A stretch of DNA of 64,000 nt from Nocardia niigatensis NBRC 100131 (GCF_000308655.1 NZ_BAGC01000033.1:186001-250000), one strand, 5' to 3'. Positions 41,842-50,890 are shown, counted from the stretch's first letter. Notes: generated by a model not told the origin, from the sequence alone. Translations and numbers: made by a program.

Positions 41842-42842
41842 CTCGATCCAGTCGGGCGGATCTGCATGAGCAGATCCCATTCGATCTCGGGGATGCGCCG
41901 CCCGCTGGCGGCCATGACAATGCTGGGGACGGTGCCGTCCAGGAACGAGGCGGCCTGCGCGGCGAGCATGGCGCCCCAGCCCAGCGTGCAGGCCACCTTC
42001 CACCAGCGGAACCGGTCCTCGTCGAAATCGCCTCCGGCAGCGGCGTATCCGCGCACGTAGGTCGCGCGGCCGGTGAACCCGCCGAATTCGCGATCGTCGA
42101 CGCCGAAGCGCCACATGCGCAGCGCCGACCAGGCGGTGTCGCGCATCGGATCGCCGAACCGCTGGGCGCCTTCCCAATCCAGCACCGTCTCGATGCCGCC
42201 GGGGCCGACGATCAGGTTGCCGTTGCGAATATCGGTGTGGACCAGGGCGAGCCGCTCCGGCGGCGCGGGGAGGTGACGGCCCAGCCAGCGCAGCGCGAGC
42301 GCGAACACCGGGCGGTCGGCGAGATACCGGGCCACCGACGATTCGGCTTCGCGCAGAAACGATTCGGCCGGGTTCCGGACGGGACCGCCGGGGAGCTCGG
42401 AGGAGCCCTTCTCCGGGTCGATCGCATGCAGCAGGGCGGTGGCCCGGCCGAGCTGCTCGCCCACCAGATCGCCGATACCGGCCTCGTGGACCAACCGCAG
42501 GACCCGGCGCGGCACGGTCTCCCCGTCGAGGCGCTCGGACAGCATGAACGGTTCCCCGGCGTATCCGGCGTCGGTGCAGACGGCCAGCACGTGGGGGACG
42601 GGCACCCCGTGCTCGCGGGCCAGTTCCCGCACGCCCGCCTCGACATCGACCGGGAGTAACTGAATAGTGCCCGGCACCAGCGTGGCGACCAGCCTCAGCA
42701 CGCATCCGCCGATATCGGCGTCGAGGGCGATATTGCGCCGCCGCGCGCCCGCCGAGAGCGGCTGCACATCGGAGATCGTCACCGGCCGGCCGATGTCCTC
42801 GGACAGGAATCGGGCCAGGCCGGCCGTCAGGTCGCCGGTCAT
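41838..42842 (-). CDS. Phosphotransferase family protein (aminoglycoside-phosphotransferase fold)
   Basis: A 334-residue kinase-like protein. LVHTDIRNGNLIVG supplies the catalytic Asp and Asn, and ETVLDWEGAQRFGDPMRDTAW the metal-binding Asp. Members beside acyl-CoA dehydrogenases resemble the APH-like domain of ACAD10/11, which phosphorylates 4-hydroxy-acyl-CoAs so they can enter beta-oxidation. That role is plausible here because the ACAD follows with a four-base overlap. It is not an antibiotic-resistance gene by context. Its ATG overlaps the DUF6285 stop (ATGA). Confidence 0.85.
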   Translation of the reverse strand: MTGDLTAGLARFLSEDIGRPVTISDVQPLSAGARRRNIALDADIGGCVLRLVATLVPGTIQLLPVDVEAGVRELAREHGVPVPHVLAVCTDAGYAGEPFMLSERLDGETVPRRVLRLVHEAGIGDLVGEQLGRATALLHAIDPEKGSSELPGGPVRNPAESFLREAESSVARYLADRPVFALALRWLGRHLPAPPERLALVHTDIRNGNLIVGPGGIETVLDWEGAQRFGDPMRDTAWSALRMWRFGVDDREFGGFTGRATYVRGYAAAGGDFDEDRFRWWKVACTLGWGAMLAAQAASFLDGTVPSIVMAASGRRIPEIEWDLLMQIRPTGSR

Positions 42843-43111
42843 TCGCCCTCCCACGCGTCGTAGCCGGGTTTGGCGACGGCCAGATCGGCGCGGACCACCG
42901 GCACCAGGGCCGCCCACAGCGCGTCGTCGTCGGTCGCGGGCAGGTCCGGTGGGTGTGCGGGGAGGGTGAGCTCGCGTTCCAGCATCCGGGCGAGATGCGC
43001 GCCGACGCGGGCCTGATGCCGCAGCTCGGGTGGGAGTGCGGGCAGGAGCGTCGTCTCCAGCAGATCCGCGAGCGCGCTCAGCAACTCCGGTGCCGTGGGC
43101 CGATACTGCAT
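42839..43111 (-). CDS. DUF6285-domain protein
   Basis: A 90-residue protein starting MQYRPTAPELLSALADLLE, the family hallmark, with QARVGAHLARMLEREL further on. The ATG at 43111 was chosen because CCGGAGG lies seven bases upstream; a longer frame begins at 43180. DUF6285 proteins accompany APH-like phosphotransferases and acyl-CoA dehydrogenases in actinobacteria and proteobacteria. Their function is unknown; they are perhaps a small regulatory or stabilising subunit. It is first in a three-gene coupled operon. Confidence 0.8.
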   Translation of the reverse strand: MQYRPTAPELLSALADLLETTLLPALPPELRHQARVGAHLARMLERELTLPAHPPDLPATDDDALWAALVPVVRADLAVAKPGYDAWEGE

Positions 43112-43657
43112 GGCGTGCCTCCGGCGTGAAATCCGTTGTTCGGCAGGTAGACCGGGATCGTACGGGACCCGGGCGGCCAATTGCAGGCGAATGCCCGCAG
43201 TTGCAGGTCGGCGGGGTCGTCCGGGCTACCGGTGCGCGGTGGCAGCGGAGCGCTGGAGCCAACTCGGTGTCGAACGCCGGTCGGACCGGGAGGCGGCTGG
43301 TGGGGCAGTGGCCGACCAGCCCGCACCAGGTGCCCGTCGGGCCGACGCGTCTATCGCCCACGCAGGGTGGAACGTCACATTACGACAGATTGATCTGGCT
43401 GCGTAGTCTGGACACAGAGTTGGGTCGATCTATCCAGTCAGTGCGCTGACCAGCGCGGCGTCCGCGGCCTGGCCGGACGCTCCGACTTCACCGAAACGGG
43501 CGATGTTGCTGGAACGGTGGCCGGTCGGAATCGCCAATATGCCACCTGTCATCCCCGTCCCGCGTGGAGTGTCGTGCTCCGTGCCCGAATCCATGAAATG
43601 ATCGCTACTGCTGATCATTTGCTGTACACGGACCGCGACCGCGACACCGGACTGGTG
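43112..43657. other. Intergenic region between divergent operons, no gene recognised
   Basis: About 546 bases lie between the DUF6285 operon and the DUF202/alkylsulfatase operon. Its last part (43360-43640) is less GC-rich and includes direction-neutral AT-rich stretches near 43600-43625, where the promoter of the rightward operon is probably located. Open frames here have no family signature, and no perfect operator-like palindrome was found. Confidence 0.4.
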
Positions 43658-44026
43658 GTGACAGTGGACAACCAAGCCCAGGACCCGGGTGCGGACGAGC
43701 AACCCCCGCTCGACTACCGCTTCACCCTGGCGAACGAACGCACCTTCCTCGCGTGGATCCGTACCGCGCTCGGCCTGCTGGCCGCCGGTGTCGCGGTGCA
43801 CACGCTGGTGCAGCCGTTCCACCACGCCGGGATCCGGCGCGCTCTCTCGCTCAGCTGCATCGTGCTCGCGGTGGCCCTGGCGGTGGGGGCGTACACGCAC
43901 TGGCAGGACGTGCAGGCCCGGATGGTCCGCGGTGAGCCACTGCGCAATACGCTGCTGGTCCCGATGCTCGCGGGCGGTATCGCGATCGTGTCGATCTTCG
44001 CGGCCATCGCGACGGTATGGCCGTGA
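43658..44026 (+). CDS. DUF202 (YidH-like) membrane protein, first of two
   Basis: About 122 residues from GTG 43658; GTG 43664 and an ATG at 43592 are alternatives, and no site decides. The family signature is clear: YRFTLANERTFLAWIRTALG, then three transmembrane helices (LLAAGVAVHTLV; LSLSCIVLAVALAVGAYTHW; LLVPMLAGGIAIVSIFAAIA). DUF202 proteins are small inner-membrane proteins of unknown function. It overlaps the next gene, also DUF202. Confidence 0.75.
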   Translation: MTVDNQAQDPGADEQPPLDYRFTLANERTFLAWIRTALGLLAAGVAVHTLVQPFHHAGIRRALSLSCIVLAVALAVGAYTHWQDVQARMVRGEPLRNTLLVPMLAGGIAIVSIFAAIATVWP

Positions 44027-44406
44027 CCGCGCCGCCCACCTATCCCGCCGAGCGCACGGCGCTGGCCTGGCGGCGTACCGCGATCGCCGCGATGGGGACC
44101 GCGGCACTGTTCGTCGATCACGCCGCGACCAGCGGCTGGCACGCGGCGGCCGTCGCGCCCGCGCTCGCGGCGGTCGGGCTGCTGTTCCTCGCGGGGCTCA
44201 GCTTCCTGCGCAACACCTCACTGCACCACGGGCACTGGGCGCACGGTGCGCGGGTCATCGCCGTCGCGACCGGTGTGGTGCTGGTGGTGTGCGCGGTGGC
44301 GTTGATCATCGCGATCACCGATCCCGATCTGGCACAGGCTCTTCCGAACCCGGCTACCCACCCATCGATGTCGGGGATCCCGGCAGTGACAGGAGGCGAA
44401 CAGTGA
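44017..44406 (+). CDS. DUF202-type membrane protein, second of two
   Basis: A 129-residue protein with the DUF202 start YPAERTALAWRRTAIAAMG and three hydrophobic helices (AAVAPALAAVGLLFLAGLSFL and VIAVATGVVLVVCAVALIIAI are the later two). ATG 44017 overlaps the first DUF202 gene by ten bases; GTG 44023 would give a GTGA junction. Its own stop overlaps the alkylsulfatase start (GTGA). The pairing with a sulfatase suggests a heteromeric membrane partner, but no function is known. Confidence 0.78.
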   Translation: MAVTAPPTYPAERTALAWRRTAIAAMGTAALFVDHAATSGWHAAAVAPALAAVGLLFLAGLSFLRNTSLHHGHWAHGARVIAVATGVVLVVCAVALIIAITDPDLAQALPNPATHPSMSGIPAVTGGEQ

Positions 44407-46304
44407 GTGCGGTCACCGAACCGAGCAGGTTCATCATCGAACAGAACCAGCGTGCGCTGCGGGAACTGCCGTTCGACAACACCACGGATCAGCAGGACGC
44501 CGATCGCGGCTTCATCGCCAAGCTCGAGCCGGGAATCGTCAAGGACGACAAGGGAACCGTGGTCTGGGACGACGATTCCTACGGCTTCCTGCAGGGCTCC
44601 TGCCCCAACTCGGTGCACCCGTCGCTGTGGCGGCAATCCGGCCTGGTGGTGAAACAGGGCCTGTACGAGGTGGTTCCGGGCATCTATCAGATCCGCGGTC
44701 TGGATCTGTCGAACATGACGATCGTCGAGGCCAAGGCCGGTGTGATCGTGATCGACCCATTGATCTCGGCCGAGACCGCCCAGGCGGGGATGGAGCTGTA
44801 CTTCGCGCACCGCGGTGAGAAGCCGGTCGCGGGCATGATCTACACCCACTCGCACGTCGACCATTTCGGTGGCGCCATGGGCGTCATCACGGTCGAGGAC
44901 GCCGAATCGGGCCGGGTGCCGGTGCTGGCGCCCGCCGGATTCCTCGAACACGCGGTGGCCGAGAACGTCTACGCGGGGACCGCCATGACTCGCCGGGCCG
45001 GGTACATGTACGGCGCGGTGCTGCCCCGCGGACCGAAAGGTCAGGTGGGCGCTGGTCTGGGTCAGACGACCTCGACCGGCACCGTCGGCCTGATCGCCCC
45101 GACCCTGGACATCACCCACACCGGGCAGCAGGAGACGATCGACGGCGTCCGCATCGTCTTCCAGATCACGCCGGGCACCGAGGCCCCCGCGGAGATGAAC
45201 TTCCACTTCCCCGAATTCCGCGCACTCTGCATGGCGGAGAACGCGACCCACACCCTGCACAACCTGCTCACCCTGCGCGGCGCGCTGGTGCGCGACCCGC
45301 ACGTGTGGGCCCAGTACCTGACCGAGTCGGTCAATCTGTACGGCCGGGACAGCGATGTCGTGTTCGCCTCGCATCACTGGCCGACCTGGGGCACCGAGCG
45401 TCTGGTCGAGTACCTGGAACTACAGCGCGACCTGTACGCCTACCTGCACGACCAGACCCTGCGCCGGATCAACCAGGGCTATGTCGGCAGCGAGATCGCG
45501 GAGATGATGGATCTGCCGCCGGCCCTGGTCGATTCGTGGGCGGCGCACGGCTACTACGGTTCGGTCAGCCACAATGTGAAGGCCATCTACCAGCGCTACA
45601 TGGGCTGGTTCGACGGCAACCCGGCCCACCTGTGGGAGCATCCGCCGGTCGAGGGCGCCAAGCGGCACGTGGAGTTCATGGGCGGTGCGGACGAGGTCCT
45701 GCGCAAGGCGCGCGCGTCCTTCGACGAGGGCGACTACCGCTGGGTGGTGCAGGCGGTCAACTACGTGATCTTCGCCGATCCGTCCAATGACGCCGCGAAG
45801 GCCTTGCAGGCGGACGCCTTCGAACAGCTGGCCTTCGGATCCGAGAACGGCACCTGGCGCAACTTCTTCCTCTCGGGCGCCTACGAGTTGCGCAACGGCA
45901 AGTTCGGCACCCCGACCAGCACCAGTCCCGCGTCCACGCTGATGGCGCTGTCGGTGGACCAGGTCTTCGACGGTATGGCGCTGCGGGTGAACGGGCCCGC
46001 GGCCTGGAACGAGAAGGCTATCAGCGACTGGGTGTTCACCGACGAGAACCGTAAGGTGCGGTTGCAGTTGCGCAATGGCGTACTGGTGCACTGGGATCGG
46101 CGGGACGGCGACCGGTTGCCCGCCGCGGATGTCACCTTCACCCTGACCCGGGCGACCCTGATCGGCGTCCTGCTCGCCGGCCAGGACATCCAGGCCGCGG
46201 TGCAGTCCGGGCAGATCAAGATCGACGGCGACGCCACCGTCTTCGGCAAGCTGGCGGGCCTGCTCGACGAGCCGGATCCGGACTTCAGCATCGTGACCCC
46301 GTAA
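44403..46304 (+). CDS. Metallo-beta-lactamase-fold alkylsulfatase, cytoplasmic form
   Basis: A 633-residue SdsA1-type linear alkylsulfatase. The N-terminal MBL domain has YTHSHVDHFGG (zinc ligands THxHxDH), then a helical dimerisation region (HGYYGSVSHNVKAIYQRYMG, FDGNPAHLW) and a C-terminal SCP2-like lipid-binding domain. It should hydrolyse primary alkyl sulfates to alcohols. There is no signal peptide, unlike the paralogue at 47727. GTG 44403 follows AGGAGG and overlaps the DUF202 stop. The two paralogues share long identical stretches such as RYMGWFDGNPAHLWEHPPVE. Confidence 0.9.
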   Translation: MSAVTEPSRFIIEQNQRALRELPFDNTTDQQDADRGFIAKLEPGIVKDDKGTVVWDDDSYGFLQGSCPNSVHPSLWRQSGLVVKQGLYEVVPGIYQIRGLDLSNMTIVEAKAGVIVIDPLISAETAQAGMELYFAHRGEKPVAGMIYTHSHVDHFGGAMGVITVEDAESGRVPVLAPAGFLEHAVAENVYAGTAMTRRAGYMYGAVLPRGPKGQVGAGLGQTTSTGTVGLIAPTLDITHTGQQETIDGVRIVFQITPGTEAPAEMNFHFPEFRALCMAENATHTLHNLLTLRGALVRDPHVWAQYLTESVNLYGRDSDVVFASHHWPTWGTERLVEYLELQRDLYAYLHDQTLRRINQGYVGSEIAEMMDLPPALVDSWAAHGYYGSVSHNVKAIYQRYMGWFDGNPAHLWEHPPVEGAKRHVEFMGGADEVLRKARASFDEGDYRWVVQAVNYVIFADPSNDAAKALQADAFEQLAFGSENGTWRNFFLSGAYELRNGKFGTPTSTSPASTLMALSVDQVFDGMALRVNGPAAWNEKAISDWVFTDENRKVRLQLRNGVLVHWDRRDGDRLPAADVTFTLTRATLIGVLLAGQDIQAAVQSGQIKIDGDATVFGKLAGLLDEPDPDFSIVTP

Positions 46305-46927
46305 GAGCGGACACGGCAGGGGCCCGGCCGGGCCCGTTGCTCGTCCCTGCGATCGGCGCTGTCGTCCTTCACGCACCCGGTTTCACCCGAATCGGGTGCC
46401 GTTGCCGCATGGGCGGCCCCGGACCTTCGATCGCCCCCGACCCGGAGAACGACGCAGGAGCCCCACCGCCGGCCTCGAACCGGGCCACATCGCTGAAAGC
46501 CGCTGTGCCTCTGCGTGTGCCGCTGTGGTCGTCCGCGGCCGGTTCGGCAACTGGCGCAGTCGGGATGCCGATCGTCCCAGGTTCGCCGGTGGTCCCGGAG
46601 CCGGTCGCCGTGCGCCGCCGTGTCGCCGGGGCCCGCGGGACTGCGACGCGGGGTGTCGATCACCTCGGTGAGGGCGCTGAAAGCCGCTGTGCCGCTGGGT
46701 CTCTCCTGGGGTGGATGGCGACTGGATCGTCCTGCACCGAGCCGGTGAATCCGCCCGGGTGCCGGGTGCGGCTTGGCTCGTTCCGGGTGTGCCCGCACGC
46801 TGGGCATCCAGATCCTTGGCGCGGCGGGCCGCGTGGGTGGCGAGTTCGGTGACCGGGGCGGCCGTGGTTCGGGCCGGGCGTGCTCGCCGATGCTCGGCCC
46901 GATTCCGGCAGTGCGAGCCGTATCCGG
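46305..46927. other. 623-base GC-rich gap with no convincing gene
   Basis: This lies between the first alkylsulfatase and the TetR stop. It opens with a 16-base self-complementary GGGCCCGGCCGGGCCC near 46319, a possible terminator without a T tract, and contains a 19-base direct repeat. Several open frames occur but none has a ribosome site or family signature, so it may be a decayed gene region. Confidence 0.4.
46491..46693. repeat. 19-base direct repeat
   Basis: CGCTGAAAGCCGCTGTGCC occurs at 46491-46509 and again at 46675-46693, 184 bases apart, in the gene-free gap. Confidence 0.6.
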
Positions 46928-47521
46928 TCAGCGTCCGAGAGTGAGCATGGCGGTGAGTGCGCGTCCCACGGCCTCGGAAGCGGCGCGCTTGGACAGCCCG
47001 CGCCGGTCCATCAGATGGTGGCGGTACGGCCAGCCGACGGTGGCGTCGACGAGGTCGAGCAGCTGCTCGCTGTCGGCGCGGTCCAGCTCGGGCGCGAAGG
47101 CGCGGGTGAGCGCTTCCCGAATCCGCTTGTCGGTCAACCGCATCCGGGTGTCCACCGCCGGGGTGCGCAGCGACTCGATGAGACCCAGCACGCGCGGCTC
47201 GCGCTGCAGCGTGAAGATGGCCTCGCTCTGGCGCACCACCGCGTCGATGCGCTGTGCCAGCGGCAGTTCCGGGTCGACGTCGGCGAGCAACGCCTCGACT
47301 TGCTCGGACTGCTGGTCCACTGCCGCGGTGATGAGTGCGGTCCGGGTCGGGAAGTGCACGAAGATACTGCGTTCGGACACCCCGGCGCGTTCGGCGACAC
47401 TGCGGGTGGTGGGGTCGAACTCGCCGTCGTGGACCGCCGACAGCAGGCCCTCGATGATCGCCCTGCGGGTCTGTTCCGGGTTGCGCCGCCGCCGTGGGCC
47501 GTCGCCCTTGCCCTCGCTCAT
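46928..47521 (-). CDS. TetR-family regulator of the alkylsulfatase locus
   Basis: A 197-residue protein. After a basic tail (GPRRRRNPEQTRRAI) the HTH is TTRSVAERAGVSERSIFVHF (about residues 38-57). The helical C-terminal domain ends with GWPYRHHLMDRRGLS. It is divergent from the exported alkylsulfatase at 47727, and a 21-base perfect dyad in between is the probable operator. Induction by alkyl sulfates or their alcohols is a reasonable guess. Confidence 0.88.
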   Translation of the reverse strand: MSEGKGDGPRRRRNPEQTRRAIIEGLLSAVHDGEFDPTTRSVAERAGVSERSIFVHFPTRTALITAAVDQQSEQVEALLADVDPELPLAQRIDAVVRQSEAIFTLQREPRVLGLIESLRTPAVDTRMRLTDKRIREALTRAFAPELDRADSEQLLDLVDATVGWPYRHHLMDRRGLSKRAASEAVGRALTAMLTLGR

Positions 47522-47611
47522 GAGAAGAATCCGATCACATCCGGCCGGAGCGCGCGCACGCAGGTCCGGCCGAGGGTTCGCGGGGACAGAGGTGGCGTCA
47601 CACGCCTATCG

Positions 47612-47632
47612 TATTGCAGTGGTACTGCAATA
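47612..47632. promoter_or_regulatory. TetR operator, perfect 9-bp arms
   Basis: TATTGCAGT (47612-47620), spacer GGT, then ACTGCAATA (47624-47632): a perfect dyad in the 205-base gap between the divergent TetR and alkylsulfatase genes. AT-rich sequence (TAATGATGTACTG) directly beyond it may hold the rightward -10 element. Confidence 0.8.
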
Positions 47633-47726
47633 ATGATGTACTGTGGCGGACGTGGCGGAATGGCAGCGAATACTCGGCTACACCTGCTGTCGCGCACGCC
47701 AACCGCATGGAGACAGGAGAGCGCTG

Positions 47727-49802
47727 ATGACCGACGAGGACCTCGAGAACAACGGCGACGACCGCAGGCCGGGCGGCTTCACGGTGTCCCGGCGAGGGGT
47801 GTTCGGGGTGGGCGCGGCCGCGCTGGTGGCCGCGGGCGTCGGCGCCGCCGTCACCGGATGCGACAGCAACGGGGACAACGCCACTGCCGCCGAGCGGACC
47901 AGCAAGGACTCGGTCGATCCCAGCGGGCACATCGTCGATCGGCAACGGCAGGCGCAATCCTCGCTGCCCTTCGCCGACAGACAGGACTTCATCGACACCG
48001 ACAAGGGCTTCCTCGCTGAGCTCGAGCCCGGCGTGGTGCGGGATGCCGATGGGAAAGTGGTGTGGGACAACGATTCCTACGGCTTCATCCAGGGCGCCTG
48101 CCCCAACTCGGTGCACCCCTCGCTGTGGCGGCAGTCGCAGTTGGTCGTGAAACAGGGCCTCTACGAGGTGGTTCCGGGCATCTATCAGATCCGTGGCCTG
48201 GATCTGTCGAACATGACGATCATCGAGGGCAAGACCGGCGTGATCGTCATCGACCCGCTGATCTCGACCGAGACCGCCAGAGCGGGCATGGACCTGTACT
48301 TCGCGCACCGCGGCAAGAAACCGGTCACCGGCATGATCTACACCCACTCGCACGTCGATCACTTCGGCGGCGCCCTGGGTGTCATCAGCCTGGAAGACGC
48401 TGCGTCGGGCCGGATTCCGGTGATCGCGCCACAGGGCTTCATGGAGCACGCGGTCGAGGAGAACATCTTCGCCGGCACGGCCATGGCCCGCCGCTCGGCC
48501 TACATGTACGGTGCGGCGCTGCCGCGCGGCGAGAAGGGTCAGGTCGGCGCGGGCTTGGGCATGACCACCTCGGTCGGCACCGTGAGCCTCATCCCGCCGA
48601 ACAAGGACGTCACCCACACCGGTCAGCAGGAGACAGTCGACGGCGTCGACGTCGTCTTCCAGATCACCCCCGGCACCGAGGCGCCGTCGGAGATGAACTT
48701 CTACTTCCCCGGCTTCCGCGCGATGTGCATGGCGGAGAATGCCACCCACACGCTGCACAACCTGCTCACCCTGCGCGGCGCGCTGGTGCGCGACGCGCAC
48801 GTGTGGTCGCGGTACCTCACCGAGACCATCACCATGTTCTCCGACAAGTACGACGTCGCCTTCGCCTCGCATCACTGGCCCATGTGGGGTGCCGACAAGG
48901 TCACCGAATGGCTGTCGCTGCAACGGGATACCTACGCCTACCTACACGACCAGACGCTGCGCATGCTGAACCAGGGCTATACCGGCATCGAGATCGCGGA
49001 GATGATCCAGCTGCCGCCGGCCATCGAGAGCAAGTGGTACAACCACGGCTACTACGGCTCGGTCAGCCACGATGTGAAGGCCATCTACCAGCGGTACATG
49101 GGCTGGTTCGACGGCAACCCTGCGCACCTGTGGGAGCACCCGCCGGTCGAGTCCGGCAAGCGGCATGTCGCCGCCATGGGCGGCGCGAGCGGCGTACTCA
49201 CGGTGGCCCGCAAGGCCTACGCCGACGGTGATTACCGTTGGTGCGTCCAGGTACTCAACTACCTGATCTTCGCCGACCCGGGCAATCAGAAGGCGAAGAT
49301 GCTGCAGGCCAGCGCTTTCGAACAGCTCGGCTACGGTTCGGAGAACGCCACCTGGCGCAACTTCTTCCTCTCCGGCGCCTACGAACTGCGCAACGGTACC
49401 TTCGGCACGCCCATCAAGGCCGATTCCGCCGGCATGATCAGCGCCCTGAGCGTGGATCAGGTCTTCGACTCCGCCGCATTCCTCGTCAACGGCCCGAAGG
49501 CGTGGGATCTGCACCTGGTCAACGACTGGATCATTACCGACCAGAACCAGACCTACCGCACCGAGCTACGCAACGGCGTGCTCATCCACTACGTGGTCCC
49601 CGCCGACTTCAAGGGCCCGGCCCCCGACGCCACCTTCACCCTGTCCCGCCTGGAACTCATCGCCACCATGACCGGATCCAAGGACATCATCAAGGAGATC
49701 CAGTCCGGCGCGATCAAGGTCAGCGGTGACCCGGCCAAGCTGAAGCGGCTGAAGGACGTCATGGACAAGCCCGACCCCAACTTCAATATCGTCACCCCGT
49801 AA
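47727..49802 (+). CDS. Tat-exported metallo-beta-lactamase-fold alkylsulfatase (probable lipoprotein)
   Basis: A 691-residue paralogue of the enzyme at 44403 with an added N-terminus. SRRGVFGVGAAALVAAGVG is a twin-arginine signal, and AVTGC directly after it is a lipobox-like site, so the enzyme is probably exported folded with its zinc ions and lipid-anchored. The MBL motif is YTHSHVDHFGG and the C-terminal SCP2-like domain ends NIVTP, as in the paralogue. It should cleave alkyl sulfates outside the membrane. ATG 47727 follows CAGGAGAG. It is controlled by the divergent TetR gene through the dyad at 47612. Confidence 0.9.
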   Translation: MTDEDLENNGDDRRPGGFTVSRRGVFGVGAAALVAAGVGAAVTGCDSNGDNATAAERTSKDSVDPSGHIVDRQRQAQSSLPFADRQDFIDTDKGFLAELEPGVVRDADGKVVWDNDSYGFIQGACPNSVHPSLWRQSQLVVKQGLYEVVPGIYQIRGLDLSNMTIIEGKTGVIVIDPLISTETARAGMDLYFAHRGKKPVTGMIYTHSHVDHFGGALGVISLEDAASGRIPVIAPQGFMEHAVEENIFAGTAMARRSAYMYGAALPRGEKGQVGAGLGMTTSVGTVSLIPPNKDVTHTGQQETVDGVDVVFQITPGTEAPSEMNFYFPGFRAMCMAENATHTLHNLLTLRGALVRDAHVWSRYLTETITMFSDKYDVAFASHHWPMWGADKVTEWLSLQRDTYAYLHDQTLRMLNQGYTGIEIAEMIQLPPAIESKWYNHGYYGSVSHDVKAIYQRYMGWFDGNPAHLWEHPPVESGKRHVAAMGGASGVLTVARKAYADGDYRWCVQVLNYLIFADPGNQKAKMLQASAFEQLGYGSENATWRNFFLSGAYELRNGTFGTPIKADSAGMISALSVDQVFDSAAFLVNGPKAWDLHLVNDWIITDQNQTYRTELRNGVLIHYVVPADFKGPAPDATFTLSRLELIATMTGSKDIIKEIQSGAIKVSGDPAKLKRLKDVMDKPDPNFNIVTP

Positions 49803-49827
49803 CGAGGTTCGCGAGGTGGATTGCCCC

Positions 49828-49859
49828 GGCGTGACGGGAGTTACCGTGGGCGTCACGCC
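49828..49859. terminator. Stem-loop after the exported alkylsulfatase
   Basis: A 9-bp perfect stem GGCGTGACG/CGTCACGCC (arms about 49828-49836 and 49851-49859) with a 14-base loop, between convergent genes. No T tract. The remaining sequence to 50042 holds no recognised gene. Confidence 0.5.
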
Positions 49860-50042
49860 GCGACCTATATGAATAGATACCGGGGTTACAGCGCCACGCG
49901 CGTGGCAGAGTCGACCTCACCATCGACCCGGATCGCGGCCCCGGCCACGCACTCCTGGATCGTCTTCCGCGACGAGCTGATCAAATCCTGGCCGACCTCG
50001 TCCCACAGCCTCGGCGTGCCCGGGTGACCCGGCCGCCCGAGG

Positions 50043-50843
50043 TCAGGGCGCGCGCCGGGTGACGATGCGCTCGGTGCGGTCCTCGGATTGCGCTGCGACG
50101 GCGGCGCGTTCGACGGTCATGAGGCTCTCGGAGTGATGCTCCGCGTAATACTTCGCGGCACCGCCGTTCAGCCCGAACAGCGACTTGCTCCACAGCAGCC
50201 AGATCACGGCGGCCAGGTTGACCAGCAGCGCGGCGGCCCGCAGGAACGTGACCTTCTCGGTGAGCTCGTAGATCTCGAGCGGCAGGAAGATACTGGTGGC
50301 CACCACCGCGAAATACTCGCCCCACCGCTTGACCAGCCACAGGCCGACCGCCTCCACGAGCTGGATTGTCGCGTAGGCGAACAGCGCGACCGCGATCCAG
50401 ATCAGAATGTTCGGCGAGAGCGTGAACGCCTTGTCGATGCCCCGGATGATCTTCGAATGGTCGGGGTTGAAACCGATCTGGTCCGCCAGCTGGCGGATGA
50501 GCGGAAGATCCTTGTCCCAGCTGGTCTTCCAGTGCTCCCGCGAGCCGCGCAACTTCAGCACGCCCGCGCCCAGCAGGATGAGCACCAGCGCGCGGCCGAT
50601 CCGCTCCGCCGCGAGCAACCGCATGATGATGCGGTCGCGCAGCAGATGTCCGCGCGGCACCTCGGGCGCGTCGTCGGCGGGACCGGAGCGCCGCGGCGTG
50701 CCCGGCACGAAATCCCCGCAGCGCAGGCAGCGCCACGATTCGCCCGCCGGGGTGGCGACGTGGAGACGTGCCGCGAGCTCGGGCTCGGTCGGGGCATAGG
50801 TCTCGTGCCCTCGGGCAGCGCAGGTCCACAGACTGAAGTCCAT
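50043..50843 (-). CDS. DUF2127 membrane protein with N-terminal Cys motif
   Basis: A 266-residue protein. The N-terminal ~50 residues contain a cytoplasmic Cys-rich patch (TCAARGHETY and RCLRCGDFVPG) that may bind a metal. The DUF2127 domain follows with hydrophobic helices (ALVLILLGAGVLKL; ILIWIAVALFAYATIQLVEAVG; YFAVVATSIFLPLEIYEL; AALLVNLAAVIWLLW). Function is unknown. ATG at 50843 is preceded by TACGCT with a 7-base gap, indicating a leaderless transcript. Confidence 0.82.
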   Translation of the reverse strand: MDFSLWTCAARGHETYAPTEPELAARLHVATPAGESWRCLRCGDFVPGTPRRSGPADDAPEVPRGHLLRDRIIMRLLAAERIGRALVLILLGAGVLKLRGSREHWKTSWDKDLPLIRQLADQIGFNPDHSKIIRGIDKAFTLSPNILIWIAVALFAYATIQLVEAVGLWLVKRWGEYFAVVATSIFLPLEIYELTEKVTFLRAAALLVNLAAVIWLLWSKSLFGLNGGAAKYYAEHHSESLMTVERAAVAAQSEDRTERIVTRRAP

Positions 50844-50850
50844 GCGCGTG

Positions 50851-50856
50851 AGCGTA
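50851..50856 (-). promoter_or_regulatory. -10 box of a leaderless promoter for the DUF2127 gene
   Basis: TACGCT on the minus strand, seven bases before the ATG. Confidence 0.55.
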
Positions 50857-50890
50857 ACCGGTGCGCGTGCGGCGAGGGGCGTCTCAGCGC

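Noticed and set aside
41838..42842. Antibiotic (aminoglycoside) resistance phosphotransferase
   Set aside because: Coupling to DUF6285 and acyl-CoA dehydrogenase genes points to acyl-CoA metabolism; no resistance-type neighbours.
46305..46927. Several open frames in the gap between the alkylsulfatase and TetR genes
   Set aside because: High GC gives long frames by chance; none has a ribosome site, family motif or membrane/signal segment.
49860..50042. Small open frame after the exported alkylsulfatase
   Set aside because: No ribosome site or recognisable domain; it lies between a hairpin and a convergent gene.
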